DNA of 64,000 nt, from positions 210,826 to 274,825 of the forward strand of contig JAGWWM010000001.1 of NCBI GenBank assembly GCA_018970395.1. Reading direction: 5' to 3'. Under the pieces are notes generated by a model. It did not search any database, was not told the origin of the DNA, and saw only the letters and a list, made by a program, of their open reading frames with translations. Position 1 is the stretch's first letter. Each line of letters opens with the position of its first letter. This stretch comes from Bacteroidota bacterium (GTDB lineage: Bacteria > Bacteroidota > Bacteroidia > Chitinophagales > Chitinophagaceae). The position numbers were made by a program, and so were the translations under genes. This document shows, piece after piece, positions 44,474 through 54,431 of the stretch.

Positions 44474-46024
44474 ATGAGTCAGAAAAAAATACAATCCGCT
44501 TTGGTTTCCGTTTTCTATAAAGACGGTCTGGAAGCTTTGGTACACACTTTACACGCACAGGGCGTTACCATTTATTCCACGGGAGGAACACAACAGTTTA
44601 TTGAAAAGCTTGGCATTCCGGTGGTGCCTGCAGAAAATCTAACCCACTATCCTTCTATTTTAGGAGGTAGAGTCAAGACTTTACACCCGGTTGTTTTTGG
44701 AGGTATTTTAGGGAAAAGAGCAGATGCGGTTCATCGGCAGGAAATGCAACAGTATGCCATTCCTGAAATAGACCTGGTGATTGTGGATTTATATCCTTTT
44801 GAGGAAACGGTTAGTCAGGTTCGATCCGCTTCCTTTACAGGTACAGCAGAAGAAGCAGAAGCTGCCATTATTGAAAAGATTGATATCGGCGGTCCCTCCA
44901 TGCTTCGTGCCGCGGCAAAAAATCATTCGGATGTGGTGGTGATTGCATCAAAAAGCGATTATGCGGTACTGAATCAATTCCTGGTTGAGCAGGAGGGTGC
45001 TACCACCTATGAACAAAGAAAAGCTTTTGCCATCAAGGCTTTTGATGTATGCACGGCTTATGATCTGGCGATTTCAAATTATTTCCATCAACTGCAAATT
45101 CCGGCTGCCTATGGCCGGGTAGAAAACGGACTTCGCTATGGAGAAAATCCGCATCAGTCCGCCCGTTTTTATGGCGATTTACAAAGCTTGTTTAGGCAGT
45201 TAAACGGGAAAGAACTTTCATACAACAATCTTGTAGATACGGATGCGGCTTTGCAATTGATTCGCGAGTTTACGGATACAGAGAAGGGCTACACTTTTGC
45301 TATCATCAAACATACCAATGTATGTGGTGCAGCGCAGCGTGCTACGGTTAAAGAAAGCTGGGAGGCTGCATTGGCAGGCGATCCGGAGAGCGCATTCGGT
45401 GGGGTATTGGTGGTGAACGGCACGATAGATAAAGCTACTGCGGAAGCCATACAGGAAATCTTTTTTGAAGTATTGATTGCCCCGGCTTTTGATGAAGACG
45501 CATTGACCATATTGAAGTCGAAAAAGAACCGGATTCTTTTACAATGGAAAACATTTCCCTCTGTTATCACACAGGTGAAATCTATTTTAAACGGAACGCT
45601 GGTGCAGGATACTGATGAAGGCAATTATAAAGTTTGGAATGAAGCGGGTGGAAGAATTACTACAACTGAAGAAAAAGATGATTTGATTTTCGCCAACCTG
45701 CTATGCAAACATTTAAAGTCGAATGCGATTGCGCTGGTGAAAAATAAACAGTTGATTGGCAAGGGATGCGGACAGACGAGTCGCATTGATTCCTTGCGTC
45801 AATCACTGGAGAAAGCCGCTCAATTTAAATTTGATACGAAAGGCGCAGTATTGGCAAGTGATGCCTTCTTCCCTTTTGATGATTGTGTGCGCATGGCACA
45901 TGCTGCCGGCATTGAGGCTTTCATTCAGCCCGGCGGTTCGGTAAGGGATCAGGATTCCATTGCGTATTGCAAAGCGCATAACCTCGTCATGGTGTTGACG
46001 GAGCAGCGGCATTTTAGGCATTGA
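44474..46024 (+). CDS. purH: Bifunctional AICAR transformylase / IMP cyclohydrolase
   Basis: Carries out the last two steps of IMP synthesis. Of 516 aa. The N-terminal MGS-like cyclohydrolase domain has ILGGRVKTLHPVVFGG and EKIDIGGPSMLRAAAKNH; the C-terminal transformylase domain has RYGENPHQSARFYGD, FAIIKHTNVCGAA, GKGCGQTSRIDS and FIQPGGSVRDQDS. All key residues and lengths are as usual. It stands alone between a terminator and a gap with two tandem mini-hairpins. Confidence 0.97.
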   Translation: MSQKKIQSALVSVFYKDGLEALVHTLHAQGVTIYSTGGTQQFIEKLGIPVVPAENLTHYPSILGGRVKTLHPVVFGGILGKRADAVHRQEMQQYAIPEIDLVIVDLYPFEETVSQVRSASFTGTAEEAEAAIIEKIDIGGPSMLRAAAKNHSDVVVIASKSDYAVLNQFLVEQEGATTYEQRKAFAIKAFDVCTAYDLAISNYFHQLQIPAAYGRVENGLRYGENPHQSARFYGDLQSLFRQLNGKELSYNNLVDTDAALQLIREFTDTEKGYTFAIIKHTNVCGAAQRATVKESWEAALAGDPESAFGGVLVVNGTIDKATAEAIQEIFFEVLIAPAFDEDALTILKSKKNRILLQWKTFPSVITQVKSILNGTLVQDTDEGNYKVWNEAGGRITTTEEKDDLIFANLLCKHLKSNAIALVKNKQLIGKGCGQTSRIDSLRQSLEKAAQFKFDTKGAVLASDAFFPFDDCVRMAHAAGIEAFIQPGGSVRDQDSIAYCKAHNLVMVLTEQRHFRH

Positions 46025-46044
46025 CAGTTTTTTTTAAAGCATTA

Positions 46045-46108
46045 ATCCCGAAGGGATGATATTATTATAGAAATTGAATATGTATAATATCCAAAACCCC
46101 GAAGGGGT
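46045..46108. repeat. Two tandem GAA-triloop mini-hairpins (51-base period)
   Basis: ATCCC-GAA-GGGAT (46045-46057) is followed by TGATATTA-like sequence and ACCCC-GAA-GGGGT (46096-46108) by TGACATTA. The second base pair changes from T-A to C-G on both arms, a compensatory difference. The period is 51 bases. Both lie between purH and the convergent hydrolase gene. Confidence 0.75.
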
Positions 46109-46130
46109 GACATTATATGCCAGATGTCTG

Positions 46131-46943
46131 TTAGCGAGTCAAAAATTCCATTATCGCCTCATTCAATTTTTCCGGCGTTTCCAACATGCCCTGATGACCG
46201 ACCTCATCCAGTATCAATGTAGTTGCATTAAGTGGAAGTTTGGATTGTTGCATGGCGTCTTCCGGAGAAACGGCAATATCTTCTTTACCAATACAAAAGA
46301 AAACAGGCAGCTTAGTATTTCGAAGAATGGCCGTGCGATCGGGACGATCACGCATCGCTTCCAGATAGGCAATTAAGGAGGCGGGAGGAATAAGAGAAGC
46401 GCGATCAATCAATTCATTGATTATTTCAGGATGTTTGATTTGAAAGGCTTTTCCAAATAAGCCGGGCAAAGCGATATTTAAAAAACTGCGACTGCCCTGC
46501 TCGCCAATGAATGCCGCATTTTTTCTTCTCGCTTCTTTTTTTGTTTCATTGTCTGCATAGCTGGTGGAATGGATGAGTCCAAATCCACACAGTCGCTCCG
46601 GATATTTTTCTGCAAAAGCCAGTGTGATATAGCCGCCCATGGAGTGACCCAGCATCACACATTCATCAATATTTTCCTGCTCCAGCATTTCATGAATATC
46701 CGCTGCCATGCTTTCCATGGATACCAACGGTTTAGAAGAAGTAAGATCGGATGGAAATGGAGACAAATGCGATCCGCGCAAATGGGGAAGCAGGAGCCGG
46801 TAGTGTGCAGATAAATGAGCAACTATCGGTTGCCATACGGAAATATCTTCCCCAAATCCATGCACCAGTACGATTGCTTTTCCTGTGCCGGTGGTTTCAT
46901 AACAAAGTTGTGAAGGAGTGTATGATTGAAGAAGCGGCATCAA
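46131..46943 (-). CDS. Alpha/beta-fold hydrolase
   Basis: Soluble alpha/beta hydrolase of 270 aa. The oxyanion region is IVLVHGFGEDISVW, the nucleophile elbow VMLGHSMGGYITLAFAE with serine, a late acid is in FCIGKEDIAVS and the histidine in VGHQGMLETP, so the triad looks complete. Esterases, lactonases and haloperoxidase-like enzymes share this pattern, so the substrate is unknown. The start lies 4 bases after lnt on the minus strand and is probably cotranscribed. Confidence 0.87.
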   Translation of the reverse strand: MMPLLQSYTPSQLCYETTGTGKAIVLVHGFGEDISVWQPIVAHLSAHYRLLLPHLRGSHLSPFPSDLTSSKPLVSMESMAADIHEMLEQENIDECVMLGHSMGGYITLAFAEKYPERLCGFGLIHSTSYADNETKKEARRKNAAFIGEQGSRSFLNIALPGLFGKAFQIKHPEIINELIDRASLIPPASLIAYLEAMRDRPDRTAILRNTKLPVFFCIGKEDIAVSPEDAMQQSKLPLNATTLILDEVGHQGMLETPEKLNEAIMEFLTR

Positions 46944-46947
46944 AAAA

Positions 46948-48564
46948 TTATTTAGAAGAAGTTGAATGTTTTTTTCTATTAAAACGCAGTTGTATTAACC
47001 GTAGGATGAGTATAAGTGAAAATAGTAAAGCATATTTTCCGATGAGATCTCCGTAGCGGACGAAAAAAGTTTTGCGGTTATCTGCTTCAATATTTTGTAC
47101 AAGCGTGGTAGGTGTCCACCATTCGCTTTGTTGGGTAATATTGCCGAGCGGATTGATAAAGCAACTAATTCCGGTGTTGGCGGAGCGCAGCACCCATTTG
47201 CGAGTTTCGATGGCTCTCAGTTTGGCATAAGCCTGATGCTGTTGATAGCCGGGCGTATTGCCCCACCATCCGTCGTTGGTAATAATGGCAATGACGTTCG
47301 CTCCGCGTTGAATATACTGCCGTAAAAAATCACCATAGATACTTTCATAACAAATAGCGGGCGCAATGAGCAAATCATTTTTAAGCGGTAAGGGAATTCG
47401 TTTTTCCTGACGAGCATAGCCGCCTGCAGTGCCACCCATTTGTTCAAAGAGAGGCGCCATGAATAATAAAAAACGAGGGAGTGTTTCTACACCCGGAACC
47501 AGCATGGATTTGTGATAGAATTGCAAAGAGTCTGCATGGGTAGTGAGCAAAGCACCGTTGTATAATTCATAATAATTTCCGGTATTGTCAATGGGTCTGG
47601 CATACAGACTGTTTCGCTCCGAAAACACCCGATAGCTTTCAATGCCGGTTAATAAATGCAAGCGGGGATATTGTTGTAATAAATTCCGAACCGGTTGCAG
47701 CTCGGCAAGAGATTGAAGATGGTTTTCATCAATGCCCCCTCCACTATAGAGTGCCGTTTCAGGCCAAAGCAGTAAATGAGTATTGCTGTCAATTGATTTT
47801 TGAGATAATGTCACCAATCTTTTGCACTGTGCTTCGAGATTGAGGGTATTGAGTTTTTCGTACGGATCAATATTCGGTTGTACTATGACCACCCGTTGTT
47901 GTACGCCAGCTTTTGATTGCTGCGCTTGTGTTTGGATTTCATTTTTCTCTACCCATAAAGAAATGCCGATGGGAAACAGCAATATGCCAATCAGGAAGAG
48001 GATTCCTTTGCGTAATTTTTTTTGTTCCGCACGGTGCAGATACAAAAGATAAAGAGAGACATTGACAAGTAAAATCCATAAGCTTCCGCCTGCAGTACCT
48101 GTCCATTCATACCATTGAATCCACGAAATGCGATTGGCGAAAATATTGCCCAAGGTTAGCCAGGGCCAGCTCAATCCCCAGTCGAGTTGATGGAGGAATT
48201 CAAAGCTTAACCAGAATAGAATGAAAGCGCTCAGCGCAAAAAAAGGGGAGCCGTATTGTTTCGCTTTACGATATCCCCACCATGGGAGCATCATCAGCAG
48301 ACTGTTGACCAGTATGGCGAGCCAGGCACCAATCATGCTTGCATTCCAGATCCACCAGGTGGTGAACAGATTCCAGCAGAATAATCCGAGATAGGTATAA
48401 ATAAAAAATTGGTATCCGTTTTTTGCTTTATCAACAATGAGAAATAACGGAATGAAAGCAAAGAAAACTAAAAAGGTAAATGAGTTGGGCGTCCATGCCA
48501 GCCAGAACAGCATTCCGCTCATCAGCGATAGCACTAGAGGATGCAGTGTTCTTAACTTACTCAT
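46948..48564 (-). CDS. lnt: Apolipoprotein N-acyltransferase
   Basis: Adds the third acyl chain to the N-terminal cysteine of lipoproteins in the inner membrane. Of 538 aa with an N-terminal set of membrane helices and a periplasmic carbon-nitrogen hydrolase domain. The catalytic triad is visible: glutamate in LLWPETALYSGGG, lysine in FYHKSMLVPGVE, cysteine in APAICYESIYGDF. It follows guaB by 3 bases. Several lipoproteins of this window would be its substrates. Confidence 0.94.
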   Translation of the reverse strand: MSKLRTLHPLVLSLMSGMLFWLAWTPNSFTFLVFFAFIPLFLIVDKAKNGYQFFIYTYLGLFCWNLFTTWWIWNASMIGAWLAILVNSLLMMLPWWGYRKAKQYGSPFFALSAFILFWLSFEFLHQLDWGLSWPWLTLGNIFANRISWIQWYEWTGTAGGSLWILLVNVSLYLLYLHRAEQKKLRKGILFLIGILLFPIGISLWVEKNEIQTQAQQSKAGVQQRVVIVQPNIDPYEKLNTLNLEAQCKRLVTLSQKSIDSNTHLLLWPETALYSGGGIDENHLQSLAELQPVRNLLQQYPRLHLLTGIESYRVFSERNSLYARPIDNTGNYYELYNGALLTTHADSLQFYHKSMLVPGVETLPRFLLFMAPLFEQMGGTAGGYARQEKRIPLPLKNDLLIAPAICYESIYGDFLRQYIQRGANVIAIITNDGWWGNTPGYQQHQAYAKLRAIETRKWVLRSANTGISCFINPLGNITQQSEWWTPTTLVQNIEADNRKTFFVRYGDLIGKYALLFSLILILRLIQLRFNRKKHSTSSK

Positions 48565-48567
48565 ATA

Positions 48568-50061
48568 TTAACGGGAGTAGTTAGGACTTTCCTTGGTAAT
48601 CTCCACATCATGCGCATGACTTTCTTTCATGCCTGCATTGGTAATTTTTACAAATTTCGCTTGTTGCAGTTCCTGGATATTTTTAGCACCGCAATAGCCC
48701 ATGCCGGAGCGTAAGCCGCCCGTGTATTGGTGAACGATTTCGGCAACACTTCCTTTGAAGGGCACACGACCTTCAATACCTTCGGGCACCAGTTTTTTAA
48801 TCCCTTCTTCCACATCCTGAAAATAGCGGTCGCTGCTGCCTTGTTGCATGGCACCGATAGAGCCCATGCCGCGGTACTGTTTGAATTTTCTTCCTTCGTA
48901 AATGATGGTCTCACCCGGACTTTCCTCCGTACCCGCAAATACGCTTCCCATCATCACGCAGGAAGCCCCCGCTGCCAACGCTTTTACAAGATCACCGGTA
49001 TAGCGAATGCCACCATCCGCTATGATCGATACATTTTTTCCTTTTAAAACATGTGCGGCTTCCATGATGGCCGTTAACTGCGGTACGCCGGTCCCCGCCA
49101 CAATGCGCGTAGTGCAAATAGAACCCGGACCAATGCCGACTTTTACTGCGCTTGCACCTGCATCGGCAAGCGCTTTCGCTCCTGCAGCAGTGCCTACATT
49201 GCCTGCAATCACTTCCAGTTTTTTGAATTGTTTTTTCAAAGCTCGTAATGCATCAATTACACCTTTGCTATGTCCGTGTGCGCTGTCTAAAGTAACGATA
49301 TCTACCCCTACTTGTTGCAGTGCATCGGCACGTTCAAAAAGATCGCTTGTTATACCTAAAGCTGCTCCCGCAATCAGACGGCCATAGGCGTCTTTAACTG
49401 CATTGGGATGGCTTTGCAATTGAAGAATGTCCCGATAGGTGATCAGTCCGATCAGCGTGCCGTCTTTTTTGACCACCGGCAGTTTTTCAATCTTATGTTT
49501 ACTTAAAATCGTTTTGGCTTTTTTGAGATCTGTTCCTTCGGGTGCTACGATGAGGTTTTGTGAAGTCATCACTTCGCTGACTTTTCTTTTCAGATTGGTT
49601 TCAAAACGAAGATCCCGGTTGGTGAGAATGCCTACTAGTTTTTTTTGTGCATTGATGATGGGGATACCTCCGATTTTATTTTCTCTCATTAACATGAGGG
49701 CTTCAGCAATGGTAGCGCTTTCCGGTAAAGTAACCGGATCAATGATTAATCCGCTTTCACTTCTTTTTACTTTTCTAACCTGTGCCGCCTGTTCTTCGAT
49801 ACTCATATTTTTATGGAGAATGCCGATGCCGCCTTCTCTTGCGAGCGCGATCGCCAGACCGGCTTCTGTTACCGTATCCATGGCTGCAGAAAGCAGAGGA
49901 ATGTTGAGTGAAATATTTGGAGTGAGCCTTGTTGTAATATCCGTTTCTCTTGGAAGCACCTGAGAGTAAGAGGGCACTAGTAAAACATCGTCGAATGTGA
50001 ACCCTTCTCCGTAAAATTTATCGAGTATTGCGAGGTGTTGTGCTGTATTTTTTGTTGCCAT
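48568..50061 (-). CDS. guaB: Inosine-5'-monophosphate dehydrogenase
   Basis: Oxidises IMP to XMP in guanine nucleotide synthesis. From the ATG, 497 aa; a TTG six bases upstream adds two residues. [12 protein letters not shown] and [23 protein letters not shown] open the barrel; two CBS domains are inserted near residues 95-215 ([23 protein letters not shown] and LITYRDI); the catalytic loop is [18 protein letters not shown] and the flap contains [11 protein letters not shown]. It heads a likely guaB-lnt-hydrolase operon. Confidence 0.97.
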   Translation of the reverse strand: MATKNTAQHLAILDKFYGEGFTFDDVLLVPSYSQVLPRETDITTRLTPNISLNIPLLSAAMDTVTEAGLAIALAREGGIGILHKNMSIEEQAAQVRKVKRSESGLIIDPVTLPESATIAEALMLMRENKIGGIPIINAQKKLVGILTNRDLRFETNLKRKVSEVMTSQNLIVAPEGTDLKKAKTILSKHKIEKLPVVKKDGTLIGLITYRDILQLQSHPNAVKDAYGRLIAGAALGITSDLFERADALQQVGVDIVTLDSAHGHSKGVIDALRALKKQFKKLEVIAGNVGTAAGAKALADAGASAVKVGIGPGSICTTRIVAGTGVPQLTAIMEAAHVLKGKNVSIIADGGIRYTGDLVKALAAGASCVMMGSVFAGTEESPGETIIYEGRKFKQYRGMGSIGAMQQGSSDRYFQDVEEGIKKLVPEGIEGRVPFKGSVAEIVHQYTGGLRSGMGYCGAKNIQELQQAKFVKITNAGMKESHAHDVEITKESPNYSR

Positions 50062-50099
50062 GTGCAAAGGTAATCGAGAAAGGGGATAAATTCCAAATG

Positions 50100-51209
50100 C
50101 TAAGTCATCACGTACATTTTCCCTGGTAATTGTTTAAGAATCCCCTTCAACTCCAGTTGCAGCAAGGCTGCAGCCAGGGTACTGCCGGTAAGGTTTGTGT
50201 TCCATTGCAACTGATCTACGTGCAAAGCTGCTGCGCTTTGTTGAAGTACTTCCACAATTAAAATTTCTTTTGGATCCAGTATTTCAAAAATCCTTTTTTG
50301 AATTGGCTGCTGAACAGCTTTGGTTTCCCAACCCATAATTTCAGCGAGTTCTTTGCCGTTTGTTATCAGTTGTGCTTTTTGTTCACGGATGAGTTGGTTG
50401 CATCCTTCACTTTTTACATCCGTGCTTCTTCCGGGATAGGCGAACACATCTCGGTGGTAATCGAAGGCAAGCTGTGCGGTAATCATGCTTCCTCCTTTGG
50501 CGGCGGTTTCAATAATAACAACGGCGTCTGCCATGCCTGCAACGATTCGGTTGCGAGTAGGAAAATGATGCCGGTCCGGCAAGACATCACTTTTGAATTC
50601 GGTCAGCAATCCTCCGCCTGCCGCAATCATTTCTCTGGCGAGCGATTGGTGGTGGGAAGGATAAATGGTTTGCAATCCATGTGCCAGTACGCCAACGGTT
50701 GGAAGATTTCTTTGTATGCTTTGTTTATGTGCTTGCGCATCAATGCCGGATGCGAGTCCGCTCACAATAAGGGGTTGATATTCGCATAAACTTTCTATCA
50801 GCTTATTCACCATCTGTTTGCCGTAATCTGAAGGATGTCTTGTGCCTACAATCGAAATGATTTTGGAAGCATTGAGATTGGCATTTCCTTTATAATACAG
50901 AATGGTTGGCGGATCAAAACAATGCAGTAGTTTTTGTGGATAGGCGAGGTCTTTGATGAATAAAGGCTGGATTTTATATTGCTCGAGAAAGCGGATTTCT
51001 TTTTCAAAACCTTCAAAGTTGTTATAGGATTTGATGGCATTCGCTCTTATGGTGCCGATGCCTTCAATTTTTTCCAGGGTGCTTCTTTTGGCTTTGAAAA
51101 CAGCTTCTGCGCTTTCAAAATATTCCATCAGCAATTTTGCTTGTCCGCAACCGATTTGTGGAATTTCGGGAAGAGCCAGCCGGTAGAGCAGGTCGGGGTG
51201 TAGATTCAT
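50100..51209 (-). CDS. dprA: DNA-processing protein DprA/Smf
   Basis: Binds incoming single-stranded DNA and loads RecA in natural transformation. From the ATG at 51209 it has 369 aa; a TTG at 51239 adds ten residues. An N-terminal helix-hairpin-helix-like region is followed by the Rossmann domain with IVGTRHPSDYGKQMV, PLIVSGLASGIDAQAHKQSI, FPTRNRIVAGMADAVVIIE and GGSMITAQLAFDY. The C-terminal winged-helix-like DprA domain follows. It lies near, but not beside, comEC. dprA is common also in non-competent species. Confidence 0.95.
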   Translation of the reverse strand: MNLHPDLLYRLALPEIPQIGCGQAKLLMEYFESAEAVFKAKRSTLEKIEGIGTIRANAIKSYNNFEGFEKEIRFLEQYKIQPLFIKDLAYPQKLLHCFDPPTILYYKGNANLNASKIISIVGTRHPSDYGKQMVNKLIESLCEYQPLIVSGLASGIDAQAHKQSIQRNLPTVGVLAHGLQTIYPSHHQSLAREMIAAGGGLLTEFKSDVLPDRHHFPTRNRIVAGMADAVVIIETAAKGGSMITAQLAFDYHRDVFAYPGRSTDVKSEGCNQLIREQKAQLITNGKELAEIMGWETKAVQQPIQKRIFEILDPKEILIVEVLQQSAAALHVDQLQWNTNLTGSTLAAALLQLELKGILKQLPGKMYVMT

Positions 51210-51245
51210 GGTTAAGGTGTTTAAAATAAGGTGCGACAAAGGTAG

Positions 51246-53159
51246 TTATTCTTTTCGCAATACTTTCAGTTCAGTGCGTCTGTTTTGAGCCCTGCCTTCT
51301 GAGGAAAGATTATCTGCCTTGGGTTGGGTATCGCCCATGCCTTTCGATTTCAGTCGAGCGGCTTCAATACCTTTCGACAACAAATAATCAACGACTGCCT
51401 TTGCTCTTTGGTCCGACAACCGAAGGTTGTCGGCAGCTTTCCCCACATTGTCGGTATGGCCGATGATTTCAATGTACATGGCAGGATTTTCCTGCAGAAG
51501 CTGAATCAGTTTTTCCAGTTCGATTTTTGAGCTGCTTTCGAGTTCAGCCGATCCTGTATGAAAGAAAATATTATTGAGCACGATACTCGATCCGGTTTCA
51601 ATAGGAATTAGCGGAATGTCTTGCTGATAGGTATTGTTATTTTCTTTTTTTTCCAACAAAAAAGAAGATGAATAAAACAAGTATCCTTTACGTGCTACAT
51701 TGAAGGCATAATTTTTCCCAGAGGGAAGCGGTACCAGATAGGATCCATCTTCTTGCGTTTGTACTTTACTCACTACACGGGCAGAATTGATTTCTGTTAA
51801 TTCGATGAGTGCAGGCAATCCTTCTTTGGTTTTTACATCATATACTTTGCCGCTGACCCAATAGGTGGGAAGGGGTTGAGCATATTCAGGCAGTGAGAAA
51901 GTGTAAAGGTCGAGTCCGCCGTAGGAATCGCTTCTATCACTGGCGTAATAAGCGGTATTGCCATCTGCTGCTACAATCAGCGTTCCTTCGTCGTCAATGG
52001 TATTGATCGGATAGCCCAGGTTTTGAGGAATATCCCAATTGCCATCCGAATTTTTTCTCATTAAGAATAAATCGGTACCTCCGTAGCCGGGCAGACCATT
52101 GCTGGTAAAATAAAAAGTCTGATTATCGGCATGAATGAAAGGACTGCTTTCATCCCCTGCGGTATTGATAGCGGCTCCCATATTCTCCGGCTTTCCCCAA
52201 CGACCATTTTTTTGCAGATAGCTAACATACAAGTCGCTTCCTCCAAATCCTCCTGCCAGGCGTGCTGCGAAATAGAGTGCGCGTTTATCGGGAGATAGAC
52301 AGGGTTGGCTTTCCCATTGTTCAGAGTTGATTGGCCATCCCAGATTATAGCCCTCGCTCCACTGATTTTTGGAGAAATAGGAAACATAGAGGTCGCAACT
52401 GCCTTCGCCTTCTTTTCTATTACAACCTGTATATACCAGCATGCTGCCGTCCTGAGCGATTTGCTGTGCTCCTTCATTTAGTTCGCTGTTGAGTTGTCCG
52501 GGAAGCGGAGTTGCTTTTTGCCAAGTGCCCTCAAAGGGATGGCTGATAAAAAAATCTTCGTTGGAATGATTCACACGTCTGGTAAACACCAATTGTTTTT
52601 CATCAATAGTAAGCGAAGGAAAATATTCCGAGAAAGATGAATTGACGGCCTCGCCTAAATTTTTAGGAGAGAATAGATAAGATTGGTTTTGTTTTTTGCT
52701 TTCAAATGCAAGCGCAAACTCGTAACATTTTTTTCTGAATTGTGCGCTTTTTTGATAACGCTCATTGATAGTAGGTTTTTGAAGCAGTCGTTGAACGGCG
52801 TTGAGCGCATCCTGAAATTGCCCGTTGCCCGCCAATGCGATGGAGTAGGGGAGCAGAAAATGGTAGGCATACACGGTATCGAGCGCAATGCCTTTTTCAT
52901 AGGCATCGAGTGCGGCTTTGTATTTTTTTTGGGTGGAAAGAATTCCTCCTTTGCTCAGCCAGGCATCCACGAATCGCGGGTTTGCCTCAATACATTCATC
53001 TATCAGCTCCAATGCCTTATCGTAATTTTTGATTTCCGCTTCATTTAACGCAATGCCGTATTTATACCCGATTTTTTTGGATATTTTTTCAGGGTCATAC
53101 CATTGGGCATGCGTTTCATTCAAAAGAAATAAAGCAACGAATAAAAGGAGTCTGCACAT
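51246..53159 (-). CDS. OmpA-family protein with TPR, PD40, CRD and OmpA domains (PorE-like)
   Basis: Envelope protein of 637 aa with a signal peptide (LLLFVALFLLNETHAQW). Domains in order: TPR repeats near residues 30-140 (KNYDKALELIDECIEANP); PD40/beta-propeller repeats near 175-410 (FGGSDLYVSYLQKNG, GYGGTDLFLMRKN, YGGLDLYTFSLP); a carboxypeptidase-regulatory-like domain near 420-500 (SGKVYDVKTKEGLPALIEL); and a peptidoglycan-binding OmpA_C domain near 520-637 (IEIIGHTDNVGKAADNLRLSDQRAK). This order is that of PorE, the type IX secretion protein linking PorKN to the wall, but Bacteroidetes carry several paralogues of this design. I assign the architecture, not the role. Confidence 0.88.
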   Translation of the reverse strand: MCRLLLFVALFLLNETHAQWYDPEKISKKIGYKYGIALNEAEIKNYDKALELIDECIEANPRFVDAWLSKGGILSTQKKYKAALDAYEKGIALDTVYAYHFLLPYSIALAGNGQFQDALNAVQRLLQKPTINERYQKSAQFRKKCYEFALAFESKKQNQSYLFSPKNLGEAVNSSFSEYFPSLTIDEKQLVFTRRVNHSNEDFFISHPFEGTWQKATPLPGQLNSELNEGAQQIAQDGSMLVYTGCNRKEGEGSCDLYVSYFSKNQWSEGYNLGWPINSEQWESQPCLSPDKRALYFAARLAGGFGGSDLYVSYLQKNGRWGKPENMGAAINTAGDESSPFIHADNQTFYFTSNGLPGYGGTDLFLMRKNSDGNWDIPQNLGYPINTIDDEGTLIVAADGNTAYYASDRSDSYGGLDLYTFSLPEYAQPLPTYWVSGKVYDVKTKEGLPALIELTEINSARVVSKVQTQEDGSYLVPLPSGKNYAFNVARKGYLFYSSSFLLEKKENNNTYQQDIPLIPIETGSSIVLNNIFFHTGSAELESSSKIELEKLIQLLQENPAMYIEIIGHTDNVGKAADNLRLSDQRAKAVVDYLLSKGIEAARLKSKGMGDTQPKADNLSSEGRAQNRRTELKVLRKE

Positions 53160-53234
53160 ATGGTTTACAATTTACAGTAATTATTATTTCGGTTGTATGT
53201 TTGATTGTAAACCTTCTTAATTTAACATATGCAC

Positions 53235-53846
53235 CTACCGTCTCACCACCTTAAACGCCATATTCCTGCCATGTCCCTGCATGATGGCTAGGTTGATCCA
53301 GGATAAGGCTAATTTTTCCAATAATTCTACCTTGTCGGATTTGCCAAAATCCATACAAGTGCCGAAGCCTGCATCCAATGCCAATTGCGCTGCTGCTTTC
53401 TTCGCTAACTCGCTGTCCCCGGCCATGAACATATCAATTCCTTCCCCATTATAGATTGGGTTCAGCATGTTTTCAAATCCTGTGCTGTTGAAACATTTTA
53501 CGATTTCCGCTTTTGTTTTTTCGGCTAGACAATGATAAACAGTTTTATAAGGATCGGGTTGCTGGCGAACTGCATTGGTAGCATCAATGATAATTTTCCC
53601 TGTTACATCCCCCATTTGTTCGATTATTTCAATGATAGCGGTTGGCGGTGTAGAAATTAAGATTACTTCCGACTGTGCGACGGCTTCATTGATAGAATGG
53701 GCTTTTGTATTTTGATTCTTCAATAATTCTATCCCCTTAAACTGATTTACATCTCGTACGCCAAGATTGATGTTATGTCCTTTTTTTGACCAGTTGGTAG
53801 CCAATGCGCCACCTACATTTCCGGTTCCGATGATTGCGATATTCAT
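53235..53846 (-). CDS. NADPH-dependent F420-reductase-like oxidoreductase
   Basis: Rossmann-fold protein of 203 aa with an N-terminal dinucleotide site IAIIGTGNVGGALATNWSKKG and a following VRDVNQF. Blocks ILISTPPTAI and KIIIDATNAV fit the F420_oxidored family; members in Bacteroidetes are NADP-linked oxidoreductases of unknown substrate and do not imply F420. It is the last gene of a four-gene operon and overlaps the preceding gene by 4 bases (ATGA). Confidence 0.85.
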   Translation of the reverse strand: MNIAIIGTGNVGGALATNWSKKGHNINLGVRDVNQFKGIELLKNQNTKAHSINEAVAQSEVILISTPPTAIIEIIEQMGDVTGKIIIDATNAVRQQPDPYKTVYHCLAEKTKAEIVKCFNSTGFENMLNPIYNGEGIDMFMAGDSELAKKAAAQLALDAGFGTCMDFGKSDKVELLEKLALSWINLAIMQGHGRNMAFKVVRR

Positions 53847-54430
53847 TTTTTGATAATTTTTTGGTGAAACTTGTCTGGCAAAAAATACCAGACAGGGATG
53901 CCTATGAAAATGATGAAAGATAAATAGATAGACAGTAATGCCAATGGTATAGAAAGTAAATACAGGCTTGTTGAAATGAAATTACTTTTATGTACCATTT
54001 TGTTATATGGAATTAATTTGGCCTGCACTTCAACATATCTGCGCAATAGCAAGAAAGCCAACGCATTTAGAAACATAACAAATCCATAAAACATGGTCGC
54101 CTGATAAAGTGTTGGGTGTTTTGCTAAAAAAGCGGTAGGCAATGGAATCAATGACATGGCAAAAAGTAAAAATGCATTATACCAAACTAATCTTGAGGTG
54201 GTGTGTGGGATTTTATCAAATAGTGAATGATGATTAATCCATAAAATAGCTATCAAGATAAAACTTAGAAGATAGGCAAGGGTTTTTGGAACCAATGATA
54301 ATAGTGCAGTCCATACATCTTTATCCGTAAAGCTCTCTTGTAGTTCCGGGATATGTAATTCCAGCACCATAATCGTAATGATGATGGCAATTACTCCATC
54401 ACTGAATGCTTCTATTCGGTTTTTACTCAT
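53843..54430 (-). CDS. TMEM175-family potassium channel-like protein (DUF1211)
   Basis: Integral membrane protein of 195 aa from the second ATG. The hallmark NRIEAFSDGVIAIIITIMVLEL near the N-terminus carries the FSDG motif of TMEM175 channels, followed by five further hydrophobic segments; six helices match the bacterial single-repeat form. Bacterial members are potassium-leak channels. An ATG four codons upstream (54442) overlaps the preceding gene by 11 bases. It lies between the barrel protein and the reductase gene in one operon. Confidence 0.9.
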   Translation of the reverse strand: MSKNRIEAFSDGVIAIIITIMVLELHIPELQESFTDKDVWTALLSLVPKTLAYLLSFILIAILWINHHSLFDKIPHTTSRLVWYNAFLLFAMSLIPLPTAFLAKHPTLYQATMFYGFVMFLNALAFLLLRRYVEVQAKLIPYNKMVHKSNFISTSLYLLSIPLALLSIYLSFIIFIGIPVWYFLPDKFHQKIIKK

Positions 54431-54431
54431 G

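Noticed and set aside
49007..49963. Long open frames antisense to guaB (126 and 174 codons)
   Set aside because: They run opposite a clear guaB and show no family pattern; the composition of the guaB frame explains them.
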